From NCBI RefSeq assembly GCF_000721705.1, contig NZ_JOJL01000012.1, positions 1-64,000 of the forward strand: a stretch of 64,000 nucleotides of DNA, written 5' to 3'. This document shows positions 8,978 to 17,869 of the stretch, piece after piece. The stretch's first letter is position 1. Each line of letters begins with the position of its first letter. Position numbers and translations under genes: made by a program. The notes beneath the pieces are model-generated. The model had not been told where the DNA came from and ran no database searches. It saw nothing but the letters and a program-made list of their open reading frames with translations. The DNA comes from Actinoplanes subtropicus (GTDB lineage Bacteria; Actinomycetota; Actinomycetes; Mycobacteriales; Micromonosporaceae).

Positions 8978-10198
8978 GTGAGCAAGCAACTCGCCCCCAA
9001 CGACGCGGTCGTGGTGGCCTATCGGCGCACGCCGTTCGGCCGGGCCCGGAAGGGGTCCTTCCGCGCCGAGCGGCCGGAGGACCTGACGCTTGTGGCACTA
9101 CAAGGCGCGCTGGCCGACGTACCGGCGCTCCGGGCCGACATGCTCGACGACTTCTACCTCGGTACCGCCGTTCCCGAGGGCGCCCAGGGGGACAACGCGG
9201 CCCGCCGCGTCGCGGTGTACGGCGGTTACGACGGGCTCCCCGGCGCGAGCGTGAACCGATTCTGCGCCTCCTCGCTCCAGGCGGTGGCTGCGGCCGCTCG
9301 CGCGGTGCGTGCTGGGGATGGAGACGCGTTCGTCGCGGGTGGGATGGAATCGACGTCGAGCACGCCTCCGAACCCGACGAACCGCTACCCGGGTTCCGAG
9401 CAGTCGGCCGCTCGAGCGGACGCACTCTTCGCGGCGTCCGCGCCGTGGACCGACCCGCGCGAGGAGGGGCTGCTCCCGGACGTCTACATCGCTATGGGCA
9501 AGACCGCCGAGTTCGTCGCCGGTCTGACCGGCACCACGCGCCAGGACCAGGACGCGTGGGCCTTGCGGTCCCAGCAGCGCACGGCCGCGGCGATCGGACG
9601 CGGCTTCTTCGACGGGGAGATCGTGCCGGTCACGACCACCGATGGACGGGTGGTCGAGACCGACGACGGCCCGCGCGCCGACACCACGGCAGAAGGGCTT
9701 GCCGCATTGCGGCCTGCCTTCCGCCCAGACGGCACGGTCACAGCCGGCAACGCCAGTCCACTCAACGACGGCGCCTCAGCCATGGTCGTGATGAGCGCAG
9801 CCAAGGCCATGGCTCTCGGTCTCCCGCCGCTTGCGCGGATCCTCGGGGCGGGTGCCAGCGCCCTCTCGCCGGAGATCATGGGTCTCGGCCCGGTCGAGGC
9901 CAGCCGCAGGCTGCTCGGCCGCCTGGGCTTGAGCACGGTGGACTTGGATCTTGTCGAGCTCAACGAGGCGTTTGCCGCCCAGGTCGTCCCCGCGGTCCGT
10001 GAGCTGGGGCTCGATCCGGCGAAGGTGAACGCCAACGGCGGCGCGATCGCCATCGGGCACCCGTTCGGCGCGACCGGGGTCCGGCTTGTCGGGACACTCA
10101 TCCGTGCCCTTCGGGAACGTGACGGAACGCTGGGGCTGGCAACCCTGTGCGTCGGCGGAGGGCAGGGAATGGCATTGGTAGTGGAGCGGATCTCATGA
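8978..10198 (+). CDS. thiolase (acetyl-CoA acyltransferase)
   Basis: This 406-residue thiolase cleaves beta-ketoacyl-CoA or condenses acyl-CoA units. The acylated cysteine is in NRFCASSLQA (Cys96). The other family signatures are NEAFA, GHPFGATG (catalytic His) and the C-terminal CVGGGQG (second Cys). The GTG at 8978 is preceded by GAAGGAGAG. The stop overlaps the ATG of the thioesterase (ATGA), so the two are coupled. In this island it may complete degradation of a side chain or an acyl-CoA ring-fission product. Confidence 0.9.
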   Translation: MSKQLAPNDAVVVAYRRTPFGRARKGSFRAERPEDLTLVALQGALADVPALRADMLDDFYLGTAVPEGAQGDNAARRVAVYGGYDGLPGASVNRFCASSLQAVAAAARAVRAGDGDAFVAGGMESTSSTPPNPTNRYPGSEQSAARADALFAASAPWTDPREEGLLPDVYIAMGKTAEFVAGLTGTTRQDQDAWALRSQQRTAAAIGRGFFDGEIVPVTTTDGRVVETDDGPRADTTAEGLAALRPAFRPDGTVTAGNASPLNDGASAMVVMSAAKAMALGLPPLARILGAGASALSPEIMGLGPVEASRRLLGRLGLSTVDLDLVELNEAFAAQVVPAVRELGLDPAKVNANGGAIAIGHPFGATGVRLVGTLIRALRERDGTLGLATLCVGGGQGMALVVERIS

Positions 10199-10623
10199 GG
10201 CCCGACGACCGGCCCACCGGCCGGCACATCGACCCGGTCATCAAGGAACTGATGCTCGGCGAGTCGTCGCTCGAGTGGTTCGGCTTCGAGATCCTCGAGG
10301 CTACCGGCGGTTCTGCGACGGTGACGCTTGTCGCTCGTGACGGGCAGCTCAACGGGGCGGGTGTCGTGCATGGCGGCATCGTCTTCGCGCTCGCCGACCA
10401 AGCCTTCGCCGCGGCTGCGCTGACCGTGCTCGGCGCCGCCGTGACCGGTGATGCCGCGATCCAGTACCTCGCGCCCTCCGGTGGTGAGTCGGTTCTGACG
10501 GCACAGGCGCGTACGTCGTACTGCGACGGACGCCGTGCTGTGATCGACGTCGACGTCGTCGCCGACGACCGGATCGTGGCGTTGTATCGCGGCACCGCCC
10601 GGGCGGTTCGCAGGCCTCGGTGA
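10195..10623 (+). CDS. PaaI-type hotdog-fold thioesterase
   Basis: This 142-residue hotdog protein has the PaaI signature GAGVVHGGIVFALADQAFA (about residues 60-78), in which HGG and the following Asp form the active site. It should hydrolyse phenylacetyl-CoA-like or other dead-end acyl-CoA thioesters and recycle CoA during aromatic breakdown. Translation is coupled to the thiolase by a 4-base overlap. A terminator hairpin follows. Confidence 0.85.
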   Translation: MRPDDRPTGRHIDPVIKELMLGESSLEWFGFEILEATGGSATVTLVARDGQLNGAGVVHGGIVFALADQAFAAAALTVLGAAVTGDAAIQYLAPSGGESVLTAQARTSYCDGRRAVIDVDVVADDRIVALYRGTARAVRRPR

Positions 10624-10629
10624 CGGTAA

Positions 10630-10658
10630 GCCGGCCGGAGCGCCCGTTCCCGGCCGGC
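10630..10658. terminator. hairpin between convergent genes
   Basis: GCCGGCCGG (10630-10638) pairs with CCGGCCGGC (10650-10658), flanked by AA on the left and CTT on the right. It sits between the ends of the thioesterase and the aldolase-like gene and can serve both directions. Confidence 0.65.
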
Positions 10659-10669
10659 CTTCATTCTCG

Positions 10670-11689
10670 CTAGGCCTTGATGCGACCCTTGACGAACTCA
10701 CTGTCGGGAAGGTCGGTCACCGGTAGTCCGGACGCGACCAGCGCCGCACGCGCCTGCTTCATCAGCCGGTCAGGGATGCGGGGAGCCGGTGCGCGGAGTG
10801 CTCCGCCGTTGAACCCGGCCAGCCATTCCTGGTACTTCCACCCCGTCCGGTTGATGACCGTGGTGCCGATCGCCGATCCCGTGAGGATGGCCGTGTTGGC
10901 GGCACGCGCCGGCGCGACCTGCCACCACAGCTCCATCGCCTCCTCGAACCTTCCGCTGCGTGCGAGGCTGAAGGCCTTCGGGAAGTAGTCGCTCATCCAG
11001 TTGGTGTTGCTGGTCCCGGAGAACTGGAAGTCCAGCACGGACATGAGCGGGATCGTCTCGCCCTCGATGGGGCAGGAGATGACGACCTCGTCCCGGAAGT
11101 GGTGGTACATCTCCATGACCCCGGGGATGCCCGGATTTCCCTGCTCGGCCTTGACGGCCACGATGTTCGGGATCGTGTCGAGCACGTGGCGCACCCACCG
11201 CACGGGCATCCCGGCGTTGTCGATTCGCTCGAATCCCCAGGCGGGCAGCCCGAAGAGCATGACACCGAGAGGGGTCGAGTCGGCGAGTGCTTTGGTGTAG
11301 TCGTAGACCTCTTCGAGGGTGGTCGGCCAGAACGCGGTCGGGTAGGAGAGCAGCACGCTGTCGGCGCCGGCCTTCTCAGCGAGCCGCAGGGCGGCGATGT
11401 TCTCCTCGAGCGTGTTGAACGCGGCGTGGAAGAAGAGCTGGAAGTCCGGTCCGGCAGCTTCGCGGGCAACGGCGGTGACCCGCGCGTTCTCCTCGGGGGA
11501 GATCGCCACCTCGGCCACGAGCAGGGTCCCGGAGAAGCCGAGCTCCCTGAGCTTGTGGATGTCGTGACGGATCGCGTTCTCGTTGATACCCGCGAAATCC
11601 GGGGTGTAGGACGGTATCGTCACCGCGATGGCACCCTGCCAGTGCTGCCTGGCCCAGGCGCGCGCCTCGTTCTTAGTGTAGTCGACCAT
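10670..11689 (-). CDS. dihydrodipicolinate synthase / N-acetylneuraminate lyase superfamily aldolase
   Basis: This 339-residue (beta/alpha)8 class I aldolase has the Schiff-base lysine in NIVAVKAEQGNPG (about residue 180) and the tyrosine-bearing segment SVLLSYPTAFWPT. Members of this family split or hydrate alpha-keto acids and include hydratase-aldolases of aromatic catabolism, so pyruvate release from a ring-fission product is plausible. The long N-terminal TKNEARAWARQHWQGA segment differs from DapA proper. A GGGAG site precedes the ATG. It is 9 bases downstream of the ornithine-cyclodeaminase-like gene and presumably co-transcribed. Exact substrate unknown. Confidence 0.8.
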   Translation of the reverse strand: MVDYTKNEARAWARQHWQGAIAVTIPSYTPDFAGINENAIRHDIHKLRELGFSGTLLVAEVAISPEENARVTAVAREAAGPDFQLFFHAAFNTLEENIAALRLAEKAGADSVLLSYPTAFWPTTLEEVYDYTKALADSTPLGVMLFGLPAWGFERIDNAGMPVRWVRHVLDTIPNIVAVKAEQGNPGIPGVMEMYHHFRDEVVISCPIEGETIPLMSVLDFQFSGTSNTNWMSDYFPKAFSLARSGRFEEAMELWWQVAPARAANTAILTGSAIGTTVINRTGWKYQEWLAGFNGGALRAPAPRIPDRLMKQARAALVASGLPVTDLPDSEFVKGRIKA

Positions 11690-11698
11690 GCTGACTCC

Positions 11699-12712
11699 CT
11701 ACTTCCGAGTGGTGACGATGCCGGCCGGCAGTTGGATCCCGACCCCGCGTTCGCGGGCGAGGTTCACGAGAGCCTCGGCGACGACGATGTCCTGGAGCCC
11801 GCAGCCCGTGGACTTGTAGATGCGGATCCCTCGGTCGACGTCCACAGTGATGTCGCCCAGAAGAACCGAGTTGAGCGAGACGGTGAGCCGGTCGACGTCG
11901 ATGCCGGCGGCCCGGGCGGCGATCATGTCGCCGCTGCCGTGGACCACCTCGTCGACCCCGTCCGCCACCACGACGCCGGCTCGGGCGATCAGGTCGGCCG
12001 GAAGCTCGCGCTGTGCCGGCGTGGTGGACCCGATCGAGACGACGGTCGCGGTGTCCGCCACCCAGTCCGCCTCGATCGTCGGGGACTCATCGCGGGAGCG
12101 GGCGGCGCACAGCACGAGATCGGCTCCCCGCGCAGCGGCCTCCGCCGAGTCGACCGCCGCCACCGGGACGCCGAGGCCAGAGGTGAAGCGCTCCGCGAAA
12201 GCGAGCCGATTCGCCGGCGTCGGGCTGAAGACCCGCACCGAGGCGAAGGACGCGACCAGGGACAGCGCCGAGGTGTGCGACTGGGCCTCGAAGCCGGAGC
12301 CGATGACGCCGACCTGAAGAGGCCGCCGCGGTGTGATCGCCTCCGTGCCGACGGCCGTGGTGGCCGCGGTGCGCAGGCCCGTCACACGGTTGCCGTCCAC
12401 GAGCGCGACGAGTTCTGCCGTGTCCTTGTCGAACAGCGAGATGAGGTAGCTGACGCGCAGCCCGTCGGCAAAGGAACCGTTGATGGACTTCGCGCCGAAC
12501 AGCTGTCCGGTCGGGGGCGCCGAGGGCATCACGCGCATCCACTCCCTCCCGCCGTTTGCGAAGATCCTTCCCGGGTTGCGCTTGTCGTCCACGCCGGTGC
12601 GGTAGGCGGCGCGGATCACCGCGATGGCGCTCGGCAGGTCCGACAGCGTCTCCACGTCGCTGTCGGTGAGGAACAGGGGGAGCCGGGTCGGCGGCTCGGC
12701 TTCAGCGCTCAT
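11699..12712 (-). CDS. ornithine cyclodeaminase / mu-crystallin family NAD(P)-dependent enzyme
   Basis: This 337-residue protein has the family layout: a substrate half (NPGRIFANGGREWMRVMPSA, GAKSINGSFA), then a Rossmann motif VGVIGSGFEAQSHTSAL (near residue 125) and the C-terminal dimerisation segment. Relatives are ornithine cyclodeaminases, ketimine reductases and N-alkyl amino acid dehydrogenases; ornithine metabolism makes no sense here. The conserved Lys-containing GAKSING fits ketimine or imine chemistry. The start is the ATG with GGAGGAGAG upstream. It is divergent from the dehydrogenase gene, with a regulon element between them. Confidence 0.8.
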   Translation of the reverse strand: MSAEAEPPTRLPLFLTDSDVETLSDLPSAIAVIRAAYRTGVDDKRNPGRIFANGGREWMRVMPSAPPTGQLFGAKSINGSFADGLRVSYLISLFDKDTAELVALVDGNRVTGLRTAATTAVGTEAITPRRPLQVGVIGSGFEAQSHTSALSLVASFASVRVFSPTPANRLAFAERFTSGLGVPVAAVDSAEAAARGADLVLCAARSRDESPTIEADWVADTATVVSIGSTTPAQRELPADLIARAGVVVADGVDEVVHGSGDMIAARAAGIDVDRLTVSLNSVLLGDITVDVDRGIRIYKSTGCGLQDIVVAEALVNLARERGVGIQLPAGIVTTRK

Positions 12713-12758
12713 CGGTCTCTCCTCCGCGGCCTCACGGCCACCGACCTCATCGTAGACG

Positions 12759-12777
12759 AGACGTACCGTACCGCATG
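12759..12777 (+). promoter_or_regulatory. regulon element ACGnnnCGTATCG, copy 3
   Basis: ACGTACCGTACCGCATG starts at 12761 and is the least conserved copy. It is centred between two divergent starts (12712 minus, 12822 plus), about 50 bases from each. Confidence 0.5.
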
Positions 12778-12821
12778 TGCCTAGACTGCGGTCGGATGAT
12801 GTCGCGCTAAGGAGAGAAGTC

Positions 12822-14198
12822 GTGGCGATCGCAACCGTGAACCCGTCGACCGGGAAGACCGAGATGGTCATCGAGGCACACACGCCGGCACAGGTGCAGG
12901 AACGGATCGGCGAGGCGGCTGCCGCGGCCAAGGCGCTGTGCCGGACCACGTACGCCCAGCGGGCCGGTTGGATGCGCGCCGCCGCCGATCTGCTCGACGA
13001 CGAGTCCGCCAACCTCGGCCGGCTCATCACGGTCGAGATGGGCAAGCCCCTCGCCCAGGCGATCGCCGAGGTGGCGAAGTCCGCCAGGGCGATGCGTTTC
13101 TACGCGGACAACGCCGAGAGCTTCCTGGCTGACGTGCCGCTCGAGGACCCGGCCGAGGTGGGCGCCTCCAGGGCCTGGACCCGCTACGAGCCGCTGGGCG
13201 TCGTGCTGGCCGTCATGCCGTGGAACTACCCGCTGTGGCAGGTCATCCGGTTCGCGGCCCCGGCGCTCATGGCCGGCAACGCCGGCCTCCTGAAGCATGC
13301 CTCGAACGTCCCGCAGGCGGCGATCTTCCTCGACACGCTCTTTGAGCGGGCAGGTTTCCCGAAGGGCTCCTTCCGCACCCTGCTCATCGGCGGCGCTGAG
13401 GTGGGTGCTGTGATCGCGGACCCGCGGGTCAAGGCCGTGACGCTCACCGGTTCGGAGCCCGCGGGTCGCTCCGTCGCCGCGATCGCGGGGGACCACATCA
13501 AAAAGACCGTGCTGGAACTCGGAGGCAGCGACCCGTTCATCGTCCTGCCGTCGGCGGACATCCAGCAGGCCGCCGCCACCGCCGTGCGTGCGCGAATCAA
13601 CAACAACGGACAGTCCTGTATCGCCGGCAAGCGGTTCATCGTCCACGCCGAGGTCTACGACGCCTTCGCGGCGGAGTTCGCCAGGCGGATGTCCGAGCTG
13701 AGGGTCGGCGATCCCCTGCTGCCGGGCACGGAGGTCGGGCCGCTCGCAACCGAGTCGGGACGCCGGGAGCTCATCGAGCTCGTCGAGGACGCCCAGGCCA
13801 AGGGCGCCACCATCCTCGCCGGCGGCACCGTGCCCGACGGGGACGGCTGGTTCTACCCGCCGACCGTCATCGCAGACCTGCCCTGCGACGCCCGGCTCGT
13901 CCAGGAAGAGGCCTTCGGGCCGGTCGCCTGCCTCTATCGCGCGCACGACAACGAGCACGCGTTGCGCCTCGCGAACCAGACGACCTTCGGCCTCTCGAGC
14001 GCCGTCTGGACGAACGACCCGCAGGAGCAGGACTACTTCATCGCCCACCTCGAGGCAGGCGCCGTCTTCGTGAACGGAATGACCGTCTCGTACCAGGAAC
14101 TCCCGTTCGGCGGGATCAAGCGCTCCGGTTTCGGTCGTGAGCTGGCCGCCGTGGGGCAGCGCGAGTTCTGCAACCTGAAGACCGTCTGGGCGGTGTAG
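12822..14198 (+). CDS. succinate-semialdehyde dehydrogenase-type aldehyde dehydrogenase
   Basis: This 458-residue aldehyde dehydrogenase oxidises a semialdehyde to an acid with NAD(P)+. Catalytic Glu232 is in LELGGSD and Cys266 in NNGQSCIAGKRF. The MPWNYPLWQV motif and C-terminal ELPFGGIKRSGFGRE match the GabD2-like short group. The GTG start is preceded by AAGGAGAG. Homoprotocatechuate breakdown by HpaI releases succinic semialdehyde, and no other candidate for its oxidation is present in the window. Assignment to that role is inference supported by the shared promoter element. Confidence 0.85.
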   Translation: MAIATVNPSTGKTEMVIEAHTPAQVQERIGEAAAAAKALCRTTYAQRAGWMRAAADLLDDESANLGRLITVEMGKPLAQAIAEVAKSARAMRFYADNAESFLADVPLEDPAEVGASRAWTRYEPLGVVLAVMPWNYPLWQVIRFAAPALMAGNAGLLKHASNVPQAAIFLDTLFERAGFPKGSFRTLLIGGAEVGAVIADPRVKAVTLTGSEPAGRSVAAIAGDHIKKTVLELGGSDPFIVLPSADIQQAAATAVRARINNNGQSCIAGKRFIVHAEVYDAFAAEFARRMSELRVGDPLLPGTEVGPLATESGRRELIELVEDAQAKGATILAGGTVPDGDGWFYPPTVIADLPCDARLVQEEAFGPVACLYRAHDNEHALRLANQTTFGLSSAVWTNDPQEQDYFIAHLEAGAVFVNGMTVSYQELPFGGIKRSGFGRELAAVGQREFCNLKTVWAV

Positions 14199-14344
14199 GC
14201 CCGGCCTGGCCAGCACGGCGATGGGCTCCGGCCGCCGTACTGAACAGGATGTCTCCTTGGCGCCCGGTGGACAGACTTCCGGACCGAAGTTGCCCCGGAG
14301 CGGAGGGTCGCCAAGAGGTGTGGCGCGCGTTACGATTCGGCAAC

Positions 14345-14361
14345 CGATACGATACGTATAG
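14345..14361 (-). promoter_or_regulatory. regulon element ACGnnnCGTATCG, copy 4
   Basis: Minus-strand reading ACGTATCGTATCGGTTG; the plus strand contains the perfect dyad ACGATACGT at 14349-14357. It lies only 20 bases before the start codon of the next gene, a position suited to repression or to a very short leader. Confidence 0.65.
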
Positions 14362-14378
14362 AACATGAAGGAGTGCCG

Positions 14379-15884
14379 ATGGCCTACGACGCGGACGTCA
14401 TCGTCATTGGGGCCGGACCCGTCGGGACCGTGGCTCTGGCCCTGCTCGGTCGCCTCGGTGTCGCTGCCATCGGCCTCGAGAAGGATGTCGAGATGTGGAC
14501 CACCGCCCGCGCGGTCCATTTCGATGGAGAGACCTTCCGTACGCTCCAGGCGCTCGGTATCGCCGACGAGGTCCGGGCGGTCACGATCCCGATGAAGGAC
14601 GTGGACATCGTCAACACCGACGGGGAGGTCCTCGTCCACGCGGAGACCCACGAGATCGGTGGCCAGGGCTGGAACGAGCACATCAGCTTCCACCAGCCCG
14701 ATGTCGAGGCTCTCGTCCGCCGGGTTGTCGAGTCGGCCCCCGGAATCAGCCTGCGGAGGGGCGTGACGGTCACCGAGGTCCGCAACGTTGAAGGCGGTGT
14801 CGAAGTCGCCACCGAGGACGACGGCGGTGCGCGGAGCGTCCTGACGGCGCGGTGGGCGATCGCCGCCGACGGCGCACGGGGCCAGTTCCGCCGAGCCTTG
14901 GGCATCGAGACCGATAAGTACGGCGAGGACGAGCAGTGGCTCGTCGTCGACGGCCATCTCGTCGGAGCACCCGGTTACCAGACCGACATGATCCAATTCG
15001 CGAGCTATTTGCGACCTGCGCTGTGGCTGCGCCTGCCAGGCACCCGCGTCCGCATGGAGTTCATGCTCGTCCCGGGTGACGACCCTGACCACGTCGCCAC
15101 TCCGGAAGCCGTCGAGCTGATGAGCGCCGGGATCCTCCCGCGGGACAAGTTCACGCCCGACCGCCAGGCGATCTACACGTTCCGCGGCCGGATCGCGCAG
15201 CGTTGGCGGGACGGAAACATTTTCATCGCCGGTGACGCGGCTCATCAGGCGCCGCCGCTGTTCGGCCAGGGCCTGTGCGCCGGCCTCCGTGACGTCGCGA
15301 ACCTTGTCTGGAAGCTGGATCTGGTGAGGCGCGGGCTGGCTGGCGACGAGCTCCTCGACACGTACGAAAGCGAGCGTAAGCCCCATGCGACCTACTGGGT
15401 CGAGGTGGCCGCCAACCAGGCAGTCGCCATCCAGACCCTCGATCCCCACCTCGCCCAGGGGCGGGACGAGTTCATGAAGGCCCACCCGGAGGCGTCAGCG
15501 GTGCCGATCCCGCCGTCGCTGGGCCCCGGCCTGCACGACGGAGATCGGGACGGCCGTGCCGGAAGGCTAAGCATTCAGCCGATCCGGTCCGACGGCACGC
15601 GTCTCGACGATGAGGTCGGGCCCCGCTTCGTCGTCGCCGCCGAAAGATCCCTCTACGAGCAACTGCCGGACGAGGTGAAGGCGGTGCTCGACGAGGACAG
15701 CGACACCGTCACGCTGCTCGAACCGGTCGACGCCGGTGTGCTGCTGGCCTCGGTTGACGCCCAAGCCGTCGTGATCAGGCCCGACCACTACATCCTCGGC
15801 TGCGCCGACACCGTTGCCGACCTGGAGGGACTGGTCCGCCGGATCCCGTCCATCGCGCACCTGAGCGCACCCCTGCACCGCTGA
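14379..15884 (+). CDS. MhpA-type FAD-dependent hydroxylase
   Basis: This 501-residue class A flavin monooxygenase resembles 3-(3-hydroxyphenyl)propionate and resorcinol hydroxylases. The FAD motif is DVIVIGAGPVGTVALALLG (residues 6-24), the middle motif is WAIAADGARGQFRRALG, and the ribityl motif is GNIFIAGDAAHQAPPLFGQG (about 275-294). The C-terminal thioredoxin-like domain ends the protein. AAGGAG precedes the ATG by five bases. It is the first gene of a tight operon with a ring-cleavage dioxygenase, an FAH hydrolase and a binding-protein-like gene, so it probably makes the catechol-type substrate for that dioxygenase. Confidence 0.85.
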   Translation: MAYDADVIVIGAGPVGTVALALLGRLGVAAIGLEKDVEMWTTARAVHFDGETFRTLQALGIADEVRAVTIPMKDVDIVNTDGEVLVHAETHEIGGQGWNEHISFHQPDVEALVRRVVESAPGISLRRGVTVTEVRNVEGGVEVATEDDGGARSVLTARWAIAADGARGQFRRALGIETDKYGEDEQWLVVDGHLVGAPGYQTDMIQFASYLRPALWLRLPGTRVRMEFMLVPGDDPDHVATPEAVELMSAGILPRDKFTPDRQAIYTFRGRIAQRWRDGNIFIAGDAAHQAPPLFGQGLCAGLRDVANLVWKLDLVRRGLAGDELLDTYESERKPHATYWVEVAANQAVAIQTLDPHLAQGRDEFMKAHPEASAVPIPPSLGPGLHDGDRDGRAGRLSIQPIRSDGTRLDDEVGPRFVVAAERSLYEQLPDEVKAVLDEDSDTVTLLEPVDAGVLLASVDAQAVVIRPDHYILGCADTVADLEGLVRRIPSIAHLSAPLHR

Positions 15885-15904
15885 GCCCGGAGAAGGAGAA
15901 CCCG

Positions 15905-16846
15905 GTGGCCTTCAGCCCCATTACACATATCCGTCACTTCGACATCGCTGTGCCCGACTTCGATCAGCAGATCGAGTTCTACAAAAACCATTGGGGGCTG
16001 ACGGTCCAGCACGACGACGGCGACGTCGTCTACTTCGCCGCCGAGGGCTCGCCGGAGCAGTACATCACCCGCGTGCGCAGGTCGGCCGACAAGCGCCTCG
16101 ACCTGGTCGCCTTCGGGGCCGCCAACCGGGAGGCCGTCGACACCCTCGGGCGGGATCTCGCCGCCGCGGGGGTTCAGCTGGTCTTCGAACCGAAGGATCT
16201 GTCGACGCTCGGCGGCGGCTACGGCTTCCGCTTCTTCGACCTCGAGGGGCGCACGATCGAGGTCTCGACGGAGGTCGAAGCACGTCAGCACCGCAAGATC
16301 GAGCCGCGGGAGGCGATCCCGGTACGGCTCTCCCACGTGGTACTGAATTCCAGGCAGCCCGAGAGCATGCGCGCCTGGTACCAGAAGCACCTGGGGTTCC
16401 GCCTCTCGGACACCCTCCACCACCCGCAGGCTGGCGACCTCTTCTACTTCTTGCGATGCAGCCCGCAGCATCACTCGATCGCCATTGCCCGGGGGCCGCA
16501 CGCGTCGCTCCAGCACGCCTCCTTCGAGCTGCGGAGCATCGACGACTACATGTTCGGCAGCGGCCGGATCATTCGCGCCGGCTACCGGAAGATCTGGGGC
16601 CCGGGTCGTCACCGCGCCGGGGACAACACGTTCACGTACTTCATCGACCCCAACGGCAACACGATGGAGATGACCACCGACCTGGAAATCCTCGACGAGG
16701 ACGCGTGGCACCCGCACATCTACGACGTGCGGGAGCCCGCGACCAGTGATCTCTGGGGTACGGGCGGCGACATGAACGAGTTCATCACCAAGGAGATGTT
16801 CAACGATTCGGACAACGCCCACCTCTTCGTCGCGCCGCCGGTCTGA
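15905..16846 (+). CDS. extradiol ring-cleavage dioxygenase (vicinal oxygen chelate, type I)
   Basis: This 313-residue two-domain VOC protein starts at a GTG with AAGGAGAA upstream. The metal site is in the C-terminal half: His in VRLSHVVLN (about 143), His in LQHASFEL (about 203) and Glu in NGNTMEMTTD (about 258). The last 50 residues, including HPHIYDVREPATSDLWG, are longer than in classic catechol 2,3-dioxygenases. It should cleave a substituted catechol next to the hydroxyl pair. Its substrate differs from that of HpaD at 25125-26204, because the two share only the fold. Confidence 0.85.
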   Translation: MAFSPITHIRHFDIAVPDFDQQIEFYKNHWGLTVQHDDGDVVYFAAEGSPEQYITRVRRSADKRLDLVAFGAANREAVDTLGRDLAAAGVQLVFEPKDLSTLGGGYGFRFFDLEGRTIEVSTEVEARQHRKIEPREAIPVRLSHVVLNSRQPESMRAWYQKHLGFRLSDTLHHPQAGDLFYFLRCSPQHHSIAIARGPHASLQHASFELRSIDDYMFGSGRIIRAGYRKIWGPGRHRAGDNTFTYFIDPNGNTMEMTTDLEILDEDAWHPHIYDVREPATSDLWGTGGDMNEFITKEMFNDSDNAHLFVAPPV

Positions 16847-16849
16847 GAC

Positions 16850-17869
16850 ATGGACAGCTTCGCGATCGGCACCTTCGAGGTCGACGGTGCCCGTTTCCCC
16901 GCACTCGTACATGGGGACGACGTCCACGACATCCGCGCCGTCCTCCCGGAGGTGCGACGGACCGGTGACCTCTTCGAGGCCTGGGAGGCGAACCTGGATG
17001 TGCTCGCCTCGTTTCTGGCCGAGAGCCCTGCCGCCCCACACACTCTCAGCCGGCGGCTGGATTCGGGACGGCTCCACGTCCTGCCCCCCGTCGACCCGGT
17101 CGGCCCGATCCTCGCTGCCGGCGTCAACTACCGGGAGCACATCATCCAGATGGCGGTCGCCCACAAGCTCGGCAACGAGGGCGCGTCCGACGAGCAGCTC
17201 CGTGCGGACGCCGCGGCCGAGATCGACGAGCGCGTCGCCGCGGGTGATCCGTACGTCTGGACGGGAATCCCGTCCGCCGTCTCCGGTGCCTATGACGCGG
17301 TCCGCCTGCCCGACTTCGGCGGGGACGTCGACTGGGAGGCGGAACTCGGCGTCGTCATCGGCCGGTCGGCACATCGGGTCCGGGTCGAGGACGCCCTCGA
17401 CGTCGTCGCCGGCTACACGATCGTCAACGACGTCTCGGCGCGATCGCTGATCCCCCGGCCCGACGTCGCCAACATCGGCACCGACTGGTTCCGTGCCAAG
17501 AACCAGCCGACATTCTTCCCGACTGGACCCTTCCTTGTCCCGGCGCGTTTCGTGCCCGATCCGATGCGGCTTCGCATCCAGCTCCGCCTGAACGGCCGGC
17601 TCATGCAGGACTCCTCCACCTCCAACATGGCTTTCGGGGTGCGAGAACTTATCTCGTATATCTCCTCCGTCGCCGTACTGAACCCCGGGGACGTCATCAG
17701 CACCGGGTCGCCTGCCGGAAACGGCTCGCACTGGAAGCGTTTCCTCCAGGGCGGCGACGTCATCGAGATCACGATCGAAGGCCTCGGCGTGCAGCGGACC
17801 CCGGTCATCGCCCCGACCGGGGAGCAGCCGCCGTGGCAGGCCTCGCGCGCCTCGAGGACTCGCCGGTGA
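16850..17869 (+). CDS. fumarylacetoacetate hydrolase family protein
   Basis: This 339-residue FAH-family enzyme starts three bases after the dioxygenase stop. The metal-binding E-x-E is in VDWEAELGVVIG (about residue 165), with the usual ILAAGVNYREH upstream and DVISTGSPAGNG near the C terminus. Such proteins hydrolyse C-C bonds of 2-hydroxy-6-oxo or acylpyruvate ring-fission products, or hydrate or decarboxylate them. Given the preceding extradiol dioxygenase, it likely acts on that product. An insertion around residues 95-150 (HKLGNEGASDEQLRADAAAE) is longer than in single-domain FAH hydrolases. Confidence 0.85.
   Translation: MDSFAIGTFEVDGARFPALVHGDDVHDIRAVLPEVRRTGDLFEAWEANLDVLASFLAESPAAPHTLSRRLDSGRLHVLPPVDPVGPILAAGVNYREHIIQMAVAHKLGNEGASDEQLRADAAAEIDERVAAGDPYVWTGIPSAVSGAYDAVRLPDFGGDVDWEAELGVVIGRSAHRVRVEDALDVVAGYTIVNDVSARSLIPRPDVANIGTDWFRAKNQPTFFPTGPFLVPARFVPDPMRLRIQLRLNGRLMQDSSTSNMAFGVRELISYISSVAVLNPGDVISTGSPAGNGSHWKRFLQGGDVIEITIEGLGVQRTPVIAPTGEQPPWQASRASRTRR

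Noticed and set aside
12807..15485. Very long open frame on the minus strand opposite the dehydrogenase and hydroxylase genes
   Set aside because: It is antisense to two clearly coding genes with intact catalytic motifs, has no domain of its own, and is expected in high-GC DNA where stops are rare in the shadow frames.
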